Below are positions 1-13,719 of a DNA stretch of 64,000 bases, piece after piece. Source of the DNA: Archangium violaceum (GTDB lineage Bacteria > Myxococcota > Myxococcia > Myxococcales > Myxococcaceae); contig NZ_CP069396.1 of the NCBI RefSeq assembly GCF_016887565.1, forward strand, positions 10,584,001-10,648,000. The letters run 5' to 3'. The notes beneath the pieces were generated by a model. That model ran no database searches. It worked only from the letters and a program-made list of their open reading frames with translations, and was not told the origin of the DNA. Numbering within the stretch: the first letter of the stretch is position 1; each line of letters opens with the position of its first letter. Position numbers and translations under genes: made by a program.

Positions 1-1554
1 CAGGGCCGCGGCCTGGTTGCTCATGGGCGCCGACAGCAGGATGGTGAGCGTCATCATCACGAGCAGCACCATGCGCGGACCTCCGTAGCTGCCGAGTTCC
101 GCCGCGAGGCTGCCCAGGAACCTGCCCGCCCCGCTCTCCTCCATGGCCACGCCGAGCGCCATCATGGAGCCGATGAGCAGCACCACGCGCCAGTCCACGC
201 GGAAGGCCCGCCGCGCGTCCACGCACCCGGTGGCGATCATCGCCAGCATGCCCGCCAGTCCCGCCACGGACAGCGGCACCAGATTGGCGGTGCCCGCCGC
301 GAGCGCCCCGAGGAAGAGCACCACCGCCAGCAGCGACTTGCCGTAGCGCGGTGGCTGGTACTCCACGTCCCCGAGCACGAGCAGGTTGACGCCATCCGAC
401 AGCTCCTGCACCCGCTCCCGGGGGCCGCGCAGCAGCAGCACGTCACCCACCGACAGCGGCAGCGCGGACAGCGAGTGCCCGCCGAAGAGCCGCCCCAGCA
501 GCTGCAGCTTCGTCAGCCGTTGGATGGCGGGCTTGCGGTGCAGCGCCAGCGCCACCAGCCCATAGCGCTCCAGGAAGAGCGTCTCCTTCAGGCTGCGGCC
601 GATGAGCGGGCTGCCCGTGGGCACCGTGGCCTCCACCAGGAGGGTGTCCTGGGGCCGCAGGTCCGTGTCCGACAGCCGCATGTCCGGACGGATCTCGATT
701 CCCCGCAGGTCCTTCACCCGGAGGATGTCCTCGCGGTTGCCCTCGACGATGAGGCGCTCGTCCCCCACCAGCCGGTACGTGGGCACCGCGGGCAGGGACT
801 GGCCCTCGCGGATGACCCCGATGACGCGCAGCCCCAGGCCCTCCGTTATCTCCGCCAGCTCCTTGCCCTGGTAGCGCGAGTCGGCGGGCAGCACCGCCTC
901 GGTGAGGTAGTCGCGCAGAACCCAGTCGGACACCGTGCCCTTGCCCACGCGCGACGGCAGCAGCAGCGGCCCGAGGAACACCACCACCAGCACGCCCAGC
1001 ACCGCCACCGGGAGCCCCACCGGCGACAGCTCCGTCACCCCGATGGGCGCCAGCCCGAAGCGGGGGAAGGCCGCGGAGGCCACCAGGTTGGTGGAGGTGC
1101 CGAACAGCAGCACCATGCCTCCCAGCATGGAGGCGTACGCCAGCGGCAGCAGCACCTTGCTCTTGGGCACCTTGGCGCGGTGCGCCGCTCCGATGGCCAC
1201 CGGCAGGAAGGCCGCCGTCGTCACCGTGTTGGAGACGACCGAGGAGAACGTCGCCACCACCACCATCATCGCCAGCACGAACGTCTGGTGCCCGAAGCGC
1301 GCGAAGAAGGCGAGCCGCTGCCCGACGAGCTGCACCACTCCCGTACTGGCGAGCCCTTCCGTCATCGCCAGCAGGGTGAAGATGAAGATGACGGTGTCGT
1401 TGCTGAAACCCTCGAAGGCCTGCTCGGGCGTCAACACCCCGGTGATCGCCAGCAGGCAGACCACCACCAGTGAGCTCACCTCGATGGGCACCACGTCGAT
1501 GGAGAAGAGCACCAGCGCGACCAGCACGATGCCCAGCACGATTGCGATGGCCAT
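1..1554 (-). CDS. SLC13-family permease with two RCK_C (TrkA_C) domains, C-terminus cut by the window edge
   Basis: Read on the minus strand from an ATG at 1554, an open frame runs 518 codons without a stop to the first base of the window. Hydrophobic helices fill residues 1-200 and resume after about 395. Between them lie two soluble segments (about 207-280 and 300-380) resembling paired TrkA_C/RCK_C regulatory domains, as in SLC13/DASS carriers of the divalent anion:Na+ symporter superfamily. The visible stretch SNTVTTAAFLPVA fits the helix-hairpin Ser-Asn-Thr motif of that family. Full-length relatives are near 600 residues, so roughly 80-100 C-terminal residues are missing. It is divergent from pckG. 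The substrate (sulfate, dicarboxylate or another anion) cannot be told from the sequence. The start has no strong ribosome binding site. Confidence 0.85.
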   Translation of the reverse strand, partial: MAIAIVLGIVLVALVLFSIDVVPIEVSSLVVVCLLAITGVLTPEQAFEGFSNDTVIFIFTLLAMTEGLASTGVVQLVGQRLAFFARFGHQTFVLAMMVVVATFSSVVSNTVTTAAFLPVAIGAAHRAKVPKSKVLLPLAYASMLGGMVLLFGTSTNLVASAAFPRFGLAPIGVTELSPVGLPVAVLGVLVVVFLGPLLLPSRVGKGTVSDWVLRDYLTEAVLPADSRYQGKELAEITEGLGLRVIGVIREGQSLPAVPTYRLVGDERLIVEGNREDILRVKDLRGIEIRPDMRLSDTDLRPQDTLLVEATVPTGSPLIGRSLKETLFLERYGLVALALHRKPAIQRLTKLQLLGRLFGGHSLSALPLSVGDVLLLRGPRERVQELSDGVNLLVLGDVEYQPPRYGKSLLAVVLFLGALAAGTANLVPLSVAGLAGMLAMIATGCVDARRAFRVDWRVVLLIGSMMALGVAMEESGAGRFLGSLAAELGSYGGPRMVLLVMMTLTILLSAPMSNQAAAL

Positions 1555-1756
1555 GGACGCCCCCAACCTGTGCCCCCCTGTGCCGAACGGTGAGCCCTTC
1601 CCCCCGACGAAAGTCTGCTTCTGGATACTGGGGGTCCGATAAGTGAAATTGAAGGGAGTTGGGAGCGCCGGGACGGGGTGTGGCCGGGGGGGTTGTTGCT
1701 TTTATAGGGGGCAGCCAGGAAGGTTGCGCCCACTCAATTTCCGAGGAGACACGCGA

Positions 1757-3550
1757 ATGGCCCCGACCCAAACCGCAGCGCTCCAGGGCAACGCTCCCAC
1801 GAAGAACGCGGAGTTGCTGGCCTGGGTGGCGAAGATGGCGCAGATGACGCAGCCGGACAACATCGTCTGGTGCGACGGCTCGGAGGAGGAGAAGAAGCGC
1901 TTCACCGACCTGGCGGTCAAGGAAGGCATCCTCATCCCCCTCAACCAGCAGAAGCGCCCCGGCTGCTACCTGCACCGCTCCAACCCCAATGACGTGGCGC
2001 GTGTGGAGCACCTCACGTTCATCTGCACCACGAACAAGGAGGACGCCGGCCCCACCAACAACTGGATGGAGCCCGAGGCGGCCTACACCAAGCTCACCCA
2101 CCTGTTCTCCGGCTGTATGAAGGGCCGCACCATGTACGTGGTGCCCTACGTCATGGGCCCGCTGGGCAGCCCCTACGCCAAGATTGGGGTGGAGCTGACC
2201 GACAGCGTCTATGTCGCCCTCAACATGCGGATCATGACCCGCATGGGGAAGCCGGCGCTGGACATGCTGGGGGACTCCAACGACTTCAACCGCGGCCTGC
2301 ACAGCACGGGCGATCTCAACCCGGACCGCCGCTACATCTGCCACTTCCCCCAGGACAACACCATCTGGAGCTTCGGCAGCGGATATGGCGGCAACGTGCT
2401 GCTGGGCAAGAAATGCCTCGCCCTGCGCATCGGCAGCTACCTCGGGCAGCACGAGGGCTGGCTCGCCGAGCACATGCTGATTCTCGGCGTCACCAGCCCC
2501 AAGGGCGAGACGACGTACGTGGCGGCCGCCTTCCCGTCCGCGTGCGGCAAGACGAACTTCGCCATGATGATCCCGCCCAAGGAGTACGAGGGCTGGAAGA
2601 TCGAGACCGTGGGCGACGACATCGCCTGGATGCGCGTGGGTCCGGACGGGCGTCTGTGGGCCATCAACCCCGAGGCCGGCTACTTCGGCGTGGCCCCCGG
2701 CACCAACTACAAGAGCAACCCCAACGCGATGGCCTCCGTCGCCAAGGACACCCTCTTCACCAACGTGGCCATGACGGCCGACGGCGACGTGTGGTGGGAG
2801 GGCATGGACGGCGAGGTCCCCGAGGAGCTCACCGACTGGCAGGGCCGGCCCTGGAAGCGCGGCAGCGGCGAGAAGGCGGCACACCCCAACAGCCGCTTCA
2901 CCGCGCCCGCCTCCAACAACCCGGTCCTCAGCCCCAAGGCGAACGACCCCATGGGCGTGCCCATCTCCGCCATCATCTTCGGCGGCCGCCGCTCCAACAC
3001 CGTCCCGCTCGTCATCCAGGCCTTCAACTGGACGCACGGCGTGTTCCTGGGCGCCACCATGGGCAGCGAGACCACCGCCGCCGCCACCGGCAAGGTGGGC
3101 GTGGTGCGGCGCGACCCCATGGCCATGCTGCCCTTCTGCGGCTACCACATGGGTGACTACCTGCAGCACTGGCTCAACATGCAGAAGAAGATCTCCCACC
3201 CGCCGAAGATCTTCCAGGTCAACTGGTTCCGGCAGGACAAGAACGGCAAGTTCATCTGGCCGGGCTTCGGCGACAACATGCGCGTGCTGGAGTGGATCGT
3301 GAACCGCGTCCACGGCCGCGTCCCCACCGAGGAGACGCTGCTGGGCTGGGTGCCGCGCGCCGACCAGGGCCTCAACCTCAAGGGCCTGGACCTCTCGCCG
3401 GATGCCGTCTCCGAGGTCACCTCCATCAAGGAGGACGAGTGGAAGGCGGAGCTCAAGAGCCAGGAGCCCTTCTTCGAGTCCCTGGGTCTCAAGGCCCCCG
3501 AGGCCCTCACGCTCCAGCGCAAGCTGCTCATCTCCCGCCTGGGCTCCTGA
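1757..3550 (+). CDS. pckG: phosphoenolpyruvate carboxykinase (GTP)
   Basis: This 597-residue protein has the length and motifs of GTP-dependent PEP carboxykinase, which interconverts oxaloacetate plus GTP with phosphoenolpyruvate, GDP and CO2 in gluconeogenesis. The characteristic P-loop SACGKTN lies at residues 261-267, and [11 protein letters not shown] and the C-terminal substrate/metal-binding region are recognisable. The ATG at 1757 is preceded by GAGGAG at a good distance; the frame is open further upstream, but the upstream part is not conserved-looking. It is a monocistronic cytosolic enzyme divergent from the SLC13 permease and followed by a strong hairpin. A myxobacterium living on amino acids would use it as the entry to gluconeogenesis. 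Confidence 0.97.
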   Translation: MAPTQTAALQGNAPTKNAELLAWVAKMAQMTQPDNIVWCDGSEEEKKRFTDLAVKEGILIPLNQQKRPGCYLHRSNPNDVARVEHLTFICTTNKEDAGPTNNWMEPEAAYTKLTHLFSGCMKGRTMYVVPYVMGPLGSPYAKIGVELTDSVYVALNMRIMTRMGKPALDMLGDSNDFNRGLHSTGDLNPDRRYICHFPQDNTIWSFGSGYGGNVLLGKKCLALRIGSYLGQHEGWLAEHMLILGVTSPKGETTYVAAAFPSACGKTNFAMMIPPKEYEGWKIETVGDDIAWMRVGPDGRLWAINPEAGYFGVAPGTNYKSNPNAMASVAKDTLFTNVAMTADGDVWWEGMDGEVPEELTDWQGRPWKRGSGEKAAHPNSRFTAPASNNPVLSPKANDPMGVPISAIIFGGRRSNTVPLVIQAFNWTHGVFLGATMGSETTAAATGKVGVVRRDPMAMLPFCGYHMGDYLQHWLNMQKKISHPPKIFQVNWFRQDKNGKFIWPGFGDNMRVLEWIVNRVHGRVPTEETLLGWVPRADQGLNLKGLDLSPDAVSEVTSIKEDEWKAELKSQEPFFESLGLKAPEALTLQRKLLISRLGS

Positions 3551-3589
3551 GCCCGGCGTGTAGGAGCGGCTGAGACTCACCGTCTTCCA

Positions 3590-3619
3590 GGGCCGTCCCG
3601 CCGTCAGGTGGGGCGGCCC
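3590..3619 (+). terminator. strong GC hairpin after pckG
   Basis: An inverted repeat of 13 bp per arm (3590-3602 and 3607-3619), with a four-base loop and two imperfect pairs, lies 40 bp after the pckG stop. There is no T-run after it, so it is a possible intrinsic or processing hairpin rather than a textbook terminator. Confidence 0.5.
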
Positions 3620-3674
3620 CGCCGTTTCCGGCCCTCTTCGCCCCGTGGGGAGTTCAGGAGTAGGCTCTCCAACC

Positions 3675-4502
3675 ATGCGATTGTTCCTGGTTCTGTTGGC
3701 GGCCCTGCTGCTCCTGCCCGTTCCGGCCCTCGCCCAACGCGGCGCGGCACGGGGCAACCCGAAGGAGCTCATCAAACAGGCCGAGCGGCTGTACGACCAG
3801 AAGAAGTACCTGGAAGCGGCGGAGGTGCTGGAGAAGGCGCACGAGGCGTCGCCCAATCCCGACCCGCGGCTGCTCTACAACATCGCCCGCGCGTACGACC
3901 AGGCGGGCAGGGAGCGCGAGGCCATCCAGTACTACGAGCAGTACAAGGCCAAGGGGACGGACCTGACGCTCATCAAGCGCGCCGACCTCTTCATCGACCG
4001 GCTGAAGCTGCAGCTGCAGAAGGAGGAGTCGCGGGCGGCGGCGACGGCCAGCGAGCGCAAGCGGTTGCAGGAGGAGGCCGCGACGGCCCGGAAGCGCGCG
4101 GACGAGGAGCGGCAGGCGGCCCGTCGCGCGGACGAGACCAACCAGCTGCGCCTCAAGGAGGCCTATGAGGACGCGCTGGCCGCGCGCAAGCGCATGCAGG
4201 TGACGTCCTTCGCCCTGGGCGGTGTGGCACTGGTGGGCATCGGCGCGGGCACCGTCTTCGGGCTGCAGGCCCGGAGCGCGCGCAGCGACTTCGACAAGGC
4301 CACGGAGTTGGATCCGAAGCTCGCGGCGAAGACCGCCACGCGCACCAACGCGCTGCTGGCGGACATCGGCTTCGGGGTGGGCGTGGCCAGCGCGGTCGCC
4401 GCCGTCCTGCTCTACCCCAAGGAGCCCCTGCCCCAGCCGGGCAAGCCCCGTGTGACACTGGCCCCCGCGGGTGCTGGCGCGGGCATGGAGGTGAGCTTCT
4501 GA
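3675..4502 (+). CDS. exported TPR/coiled-coil protein with C-terminal membrane segments
   Basis: This 275-residue protein starts with a signal peptide (hydrophobic residues 3-20, cleavage near ALA-Q). Tetratricopeptide-like helices follow (about 28-95, including the pattern LYNIARAYDQAGREREAIQYYEQY). Next is a highly charged Ala/Arg/Glu coiled coil (about 115-165), and then two hydrophobic segments rich in Gly and Ala near 175-195 and 230-250. This arrangement is common in uncharacterised myxobacterial envelope proteins. Its stop codon overlaps the start of the downstream substrate-binding lipoprotein (TGATG), so the two are translationally coupled and probably act together. The start at 3675 places the signal peptide at the N-terminus. 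No enzymatic motif is visible. Confidence 0.8.
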   Translation: MRLFLVLLAALLLLPVPALAQRGAARGNPKELIKQAERLYDQKKYLEAAEVLEKAHEASPNPDPRLLYNIARAYDQAGREREAIQYYEQYKAKGTDLTLIKRADLFIDRLKLQLQKEESRAAATASERKRLQEEAATARKRADEERQAARRADETNQLRLKEAYEDALAARKRMQVTSFALGGVALVGIGAGTVFGLQARSARSDFDKATELDPKLAAKTATRTNALLADIGFGVGVASAVAAVLLYPKEPLPQPGKPRVTLAPAGAGAGMEVSF

Positions 4503-5932
4503 TGCGCGCGCTGAGCTTGATGGGAATGTTGTCCCTGCTGGCCACCGGGTGCAGCTTCACCACCGCGGGGGGGCTCGACCAGTGCGAGACGAGCGCCGAC
4601 TGCGCCTCCAACCAGATCTGCACGCGCAACGTCTGCCTGCCGCTGCCCACCGGCTGCAACGAGAAGCCCTTCGGCTCCGCCGACCCCGGCGCCATCGCGC
4701 TGGGTGCCCTGGTGCCCGTGCACACCAGCACGGAGCCGGGCGCGGGCGTGGACGTGTCCGACGAGCAGGCGCTCAACGCCCTCCTGCTCGCGCTCGATGA
4801 GCTCAACCAGCGCGGCATCGTCGGCAAGCAGATCGCCCTGTACTACTGCGACACCTCGAGCGACGTGGAGCGCGCGCGCAGGCAGGCCGAGTGGCTGGTG
4901 AACGACAAGAAGGTGGCCGCGGTGGTGACGGCCGGCAGCAGCCAGTCGCTCGAGGTCGCCAAGGTGACCATCGGCAAGAACGTGCTGCTCATGAGCTACA
5001 GCGCCTCCTCGCCGGAGCTGACGGTGCTGGCGGATACCAACGGCGGGGCCGCCCCGGCGGGGCTCGTGTGGCGCACCTCGCCCTCGGACGCCATCCAGGG
5101 CAGCGTCATCGCCCACCTGCTGCGCACCGACAGCCGCTTCGGTCCCCAAACGACCACGAGCAAGGTGGGCATCCTCTATGTGGACGACCCGTATGGACAG
5201 GGCCTCGCCAACATCATCTCCGAGCGGCTGCTCAATGGGGACGTCTCCCGCCGCGTGCCCAACCGGACCTTCTCCTACCCCAAGCGCGGCGACGTGAAGT
5301 CGGCGGTGGATCAGCTCGAGATGTACGCGCCGAACCTCACCGTGCTCATCGGCTTCGCGGATGACGCGGCGGCCATCCTCAAGGAGGCCGCCACCCGGCC
5401 CACCCTCCAGCGGATTCCCGATGGCCCCCACCGCTGGTTCTTCTCCGACAGCGTGAAGGACGCGGCCCTGCTGACGGACTCGCAGGCGGCCGCCCAGGCG
5501 CGGGACTTCCATGGCACCGCCCCGGCGCAGGGCACCGGACAGGCCTTCAGCACGTTCCAGAACCGCTTCCTGGACAAGTACAAGAAGGACCCGGCCGCGT
5601 ACGCCTATACCTCCAACGCCTATGACGCCATGTACCTGCTGGGGCTGAGCGCTTCCTGGTCCCTGGGCACCTCCAACACCGTGACGGGACCGAAGCTGGC
5701 CGAGGGACTGACGAAGGTGTCCACCGGCACGAGCAGCACCCAGACCCAGCTCACCAACTCCAACTTCACCTACCTGTCGACGGAGCTGGCCGCGGGCCGG
5801 AGTGTCAACGTGGATGGAGCCAGCGGCCAGTTGAACTTCGACGCCAGTGGAGAGTCGAGCGCCCCCGTGGAGCTGTGGCAGGTGGGGGCGTCGGGCTTCG
5901 TGACCATCCCCCCCACCCTGGATCCTCCGTAG
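4502..5932 (+). CDS. periplasmic-binding (type 1 fold) ABC-type substrate-binding lipoprotein with Cys-rich N-terminus
   Basis: The 476-residue product has a lipobox ending at Cys17 (LLATGC). A small Cys-rich stretch (about residues 28-51, six cysteines) follows, of a kind often seen in myxobacterial lipoproteins. After it comes a type 1 periplasmic-binding fold related to branched-chain amino-acid/LivJ receptors: repeated alpha/beta units with segments such as VVTAGSSQSLEVAK, YVDDPYGQGLA and FADDAAAILKEA. It overlaps the preceding TPR gene by the TGATG junction. No permease or ATPase gene is adjacent, so it may be a sensory or scaffold receptor rather than part of a complete importer. The ligand is unknown. 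Confidence 0.85.
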   Translation: MRALSLMGMLSLLATGCSFTTAGGLDQCETSADCASNQICTRNVCLPLPTGCNEKPFGSADPGAIALGALVPVHTSTEPGAGVDVSDEQALNALLLALDELNQRGIVGKQIALYYCDTSSDVERARRQAEWLVNDKKVAAVVTAGSSQSLEVAKVTIGKNVLLMSYSASSPELTVLADTNGGAAPAGLVWRTSPSDAIQGSVIAHLLRTDSRFGPQTTTSKVGILYVDDPYGQGLANIISERLLNGDVSRRVPNRTFSYPKRGDVKSAVDQLEMYAPNLTVLIGFADDAAAILKEAATRPTLQRIPDGPHRWFFSDSVKDAALLTDSQAAAQARDFHGTAPAQGTGQAFSTFQNRFLDKYKKDPAAYAYTSNAYDAMYLLGLSASWSLGTSNTVTGPKLAEGLTKVSTGTSSTQTQLTNSNFTYLSTELAAGRSVNVDGASGQLNFDASGESSAPVELWQVGASGFVTIPPTLDPP

Positions 5933-5945
5933 TCCGGAGGAATCC

Positions 5946-6356
5946 TCACGGCCCGGGAACCGGCTCCTCGCGGTCGGCGCGGGACTCCAGCAGGACCGTG
6001 GCGGGCAGGCCGGGATGACGCTCGAAGAAGATGAGCGTCTTCCCGTTGGCCGCGTCCTCGATCTCCATGCAGTCGATGTTCCCGGAGTCCTCCACCTTGA
6101 GGTACACGCGCACCGGGTCATCGATGTGGTGCATGAAGTTCTGGTCGGCGTCGCCCACCGTCACCTCGAGGTCACCGCTCTCCGAGCCCTTCGTCTCCAG
6201 GTCGATCCCCATCAGGGGAAGCCTGCGTGCCATCTCCTGGTCGCCTATGTCCTGGTTCTCCACCTCGATTCGAACCGGGTAGGCCTGCGCTTGCCGGCCG
6301 AGCCGCTCGAAGTAGACGGCCCAGTTCTCCCGAGGAATCTCAATCGTCCGTGCCAT
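5946..6356 (-). CDS. DUF5335-family protein
   Basis: This is a 136-residue soluble protein beginning MARTIEIPRENW, with the short alpha/beta arrangement of DUF5335: an N-terminal EIPRENWAVYFERLGRQ segment, a central VGDADQNFMHHIDDPVRVYL segment, and a C-terminal strand with GKTLIFFERHPGLPA. The start at 6356 is preceded by GGAGG at five bases. The frame continues upstream to other Met codons (6371, 6428), but that part has no ribosome binding site advantage. It converges on the substrate-binding lipoprotein gene with a 13-bp gap. The function of the family is not established. Confidence 0.75.
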   Translation of the reverse strand: MARTIEIPRENWAVYFERLGRQAQAYPVRIEVENQDIGDQEMARRLPLMGIDLETKGSESGDLEVTVGDADQNFMHHIDDPVRVYLKVEDSGNIDCMEIEDAANGKTLIFFERHPGLPATVLLESRADREEPVPGP

Positions 6357-6461
6357 GGCCACCTCCGCCATGAAGGTAGGTCCGCGTGCCCCACCCAGAC
6401 ACGGCGGACCCCCTTCCGGCAGGGACACGGCCAGGGCGCCATCCGGTGCCCCTCCACCCGA

Positions 6462-6887
6462 CTAGCGCCGGGCCACGGCCTCCAGGTCGCGTGACGAGAT
6501 GTCCGCGGCGCTCCCCTCGCCCCCGGAGGTGCCATCCCCTCCATAGGAGGTGACGATGGGCTTGCCGCCCTCGTTCATGTACACGTACTCGTTGCCCCAC
6601 GGGTCCTTGGGCATCTGCTCCAGGGCCTGCGTCTCCACCAGCGCGCGCAGACCGCTGGCCGTGTCCGGGAAGTGGCCCTTCTTCGCGTAGTAGAGCTTGA
6701 GCGCGTTGTGGATGCTGCCGATGTCCATCCTCGCGGTGCTCACCTTCGCCTCGTCGAGCTTCGGAATCACGGCCACGCCCACCGCGGCCATGATGAGGCC
6801 GAGGATGGTGATGACCACCATGATCTCGATGAGCGTCATGCCGCGCTCGCGGCGGCGCTGCTTCTTCATCATCTTCTTCGCGTTCAT
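6462..6887 (-). CDS. gspG: type II secretion major pseudopilin GspG
   Basis: This 141-residue pseudopilin has a short basic leader and a prepilin peptidase site between Gly16 and Met17. Glu follows at +5 (E21 in RGMTLIEIMVV), then a hydrophobic N-terminal helix. The C-terminal half carries the GspG signature of a Ca-binding loop region and KDPWGNEYVYM. GspG forms the shaft of the type II secretion pseudopilus in the inner membrane/periplasm. The start at 6887 has GAGGGGA upstream. No other gsp gene is nearby, so it is either a dispersed component or a paralogue. Confidence 0.93.
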   Translation of the reverse strand: MNAKKMMKKQRRRERGMTLIEIMVVITILGLIMAAVGVAVIPKLDEAKVSTARMDIGSIHNALKLYYAKKGHFPDTASGLRALVETQALEQMPKDPWGNEYVYMNEGGKPIVTSYGGDGTSGGEGSAADISSRDLEAVARR

Positions 6888-7296
6888 ACGTTCCCCTCGT
6901 GTCCGGCCTTCCGTCAGGCCACCGGGCCGCCTGTGCAACCGCCGCGCCCAACCCCCCGGCACGGGGGACTCCGAGGAGGACCGGGCCCTTCCACACGGCC
7001 CCACCGGGCCGCCCCTGCCAGCGCGTCCCGCGGGAGGCCCCCTCGCCTGACAGGCTGACAGCGAGTGGGTGCACGAGGACCCGTTCACCCCCCGAGTGAG
7101 AACAGGAGTGAGACTTTCCAGCCTGCCTACCTACTCCCCGAGCGAACTCAACTGCCGCTGTGGGAATAGAGAACCCTGGGAGCCCAACCGGGCACGCTGC
7201 CGCTCATTTCTGCGTGATACAGTCGACATCCCCCACGAGGTTCCGTACCTCGTCCGTCCCCCTTTGGGTTCGACCCGGTTACAGAGAGAGACCCGC
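6888..7296. other. intergenic control region between gspG and the lipid-synthase operon
   Basis: This 409-bp divergent interval must hold the promoters of gspG (leftward) and of the large KS operon (rightward). The frame of the first KS gene is open back to 7069, but that stretch does not resemble a KS N-terminus. I see no convincing sigma-70 or sigma-54 promoter, operator palindrome or riboswitch in it. Confidence 0.5.
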
Positions 7297-12762
<5,466 letters not shown>

Positions 12763-12765
12763 GCC

Positions 12766-13719
12766 GTGCAACCCGACACCTCGCAATATCCGCTGCTCGA
12801 GGATGTCTCCGAGGTTCTCCGGGGGGAGAGCGCGGTCGCCAAGCGCGACGTGCGCCTTCCCGCGGAGCTCGACGAGGAGCTGCGCACGCTGTCCGCCTCG
12901 CTCGAGCTGGAGTTCCTGGGCGAGGTCGGCTCGCTGGTGTACCCGGACCGCGTCCTGGTGGGGATGAGGGACGTGCGCTGGTTCCTGCGCGCCTCGGACA
13001 CCTCCGCCGACGCGAAGCTGGTGGGGCGCGCCCGCCGCGAGGCGGATGGCGAGGTGACGATCTTCCTGTCCCTGGAGCCGGTGGTCGCCGGCTCCCTGCC
13101 GGGCACCGAGGAGGCCACCGAGGAGCCCATCCCCGTCTGCCGCGCCACCCTCCAGTTCGCGCACATCTACAAGCCGGCGCCCTGGCCCCAGCAGCAGCAG
13201 ATGCTGGCCCCGCGCTCGGAGAACCTGCAGAACGGCAAGCAGCTCTACGCCTCCGTGGGCGGCCACGCCGAGCACGTGCCCGAGTCGCTCCAGGTCGTCT
13301 CCTGGGCCCGGATGAACGAGCTGGGCCGCATCCAGGGGGGCATCACCCAGCCGCGCCAGCTCACCCGGCTGCTGCCCGCCAGCCGCATCCAGGTGGCCCC
13401 CGCCGCGCTCGAGGGCGCGCTGCACCTGGTGAAGTGGCTGTGGTACGCCTTCTCGGGCGAGGGCTCGCGCGAGATGACCATCGCCGAGCTCCTCTGGTAC
13501 CGCATGCCCCGGCGCGACGAGCGGCTGCTGGGCGAGGCCCGGCTGTGCGGTGCCAGCGTCGGGCTGGCCACCTTCGACGCGCACGTGCTCGGACAGGATG
13601 GGATTCCCGTCCTGGAGCTGCACGGCGTCGGCATGGCCTCGCTGCCCACCGAGGATCCCGCCCCTCCCGTGCCCCGTCTTGCCTGGCAGTCGTTCGTCAA
13701 GAGCCTCACTCCGCGATGA
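12766..13719 (+). CDS. stand-alone dehydratase-fold (double hot-dog) protein of the lipid synthase
   Basis: This 317-residue protein starts at a GTG three bases after the preceding stop, and its own stop overlaps the next ATG, so it is part of one translational unit. No family is recognised with certainty. The N-terminal half (LEFLGEVGSLVYPDRVLVGMRDVRWFL) and the C-terminal half (APAALEGALHLVKWLWYAF, then VLELHGVGM) resemble the two halves of a PKS/PUFA dehydratase double hot-dog. The His expected in the first half is not evident. The Asp of the canonical DxxxQ helix is replaced in the LEGALHL segment. It may be a structural or degenerate DH partner, or a DH with different chemistry. The position between two megasynthases argues for an integral subunit. 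Confidence 0.6.
   Translation: MQPDTSQYPLLEDVSEVLRGESAVAKRDVRLPAELDEELRTLSASLELEFLGEVGSLVYPDRVLVGMRDVRWFLRASDTSADAKLVGRARREADGEVTIFLSLEPVVAGSLPGTEEATEEPIPVCRATLQFAHIYKPAPWPQQQQMLAPRSENLQNGKQLYASVGGHAEHVPESLQVVSWARMNELGRIQGGITQPRQLTRLLPASRIQVAPAALEGALHLVKWLWYAFSGEGSREMTIAELLWYRMPRRDERLLGEARLCGASVGLATFDAHVLGQDGIPVLELHGVGMASLPTEDPAPPVPRLAWQSFVKSLTPR

Noticed and set aside
443-3856. Very long open frame on the minus strand across the SLC13 and pckG genes
   Set aside because: The translation is low-complexity Gly/Arg/Ala/His text typical of antisense frames in GC-rich DNA, and both underlying genes have clear family motifs in other frames.
7069-7296. 76-codon N-terminal extension of the first megasynthase
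   Set aside because: The KS fold starts at MEAIAVVGMG (7297); the upstream stretch is not KS-like and its GC pattern differs.
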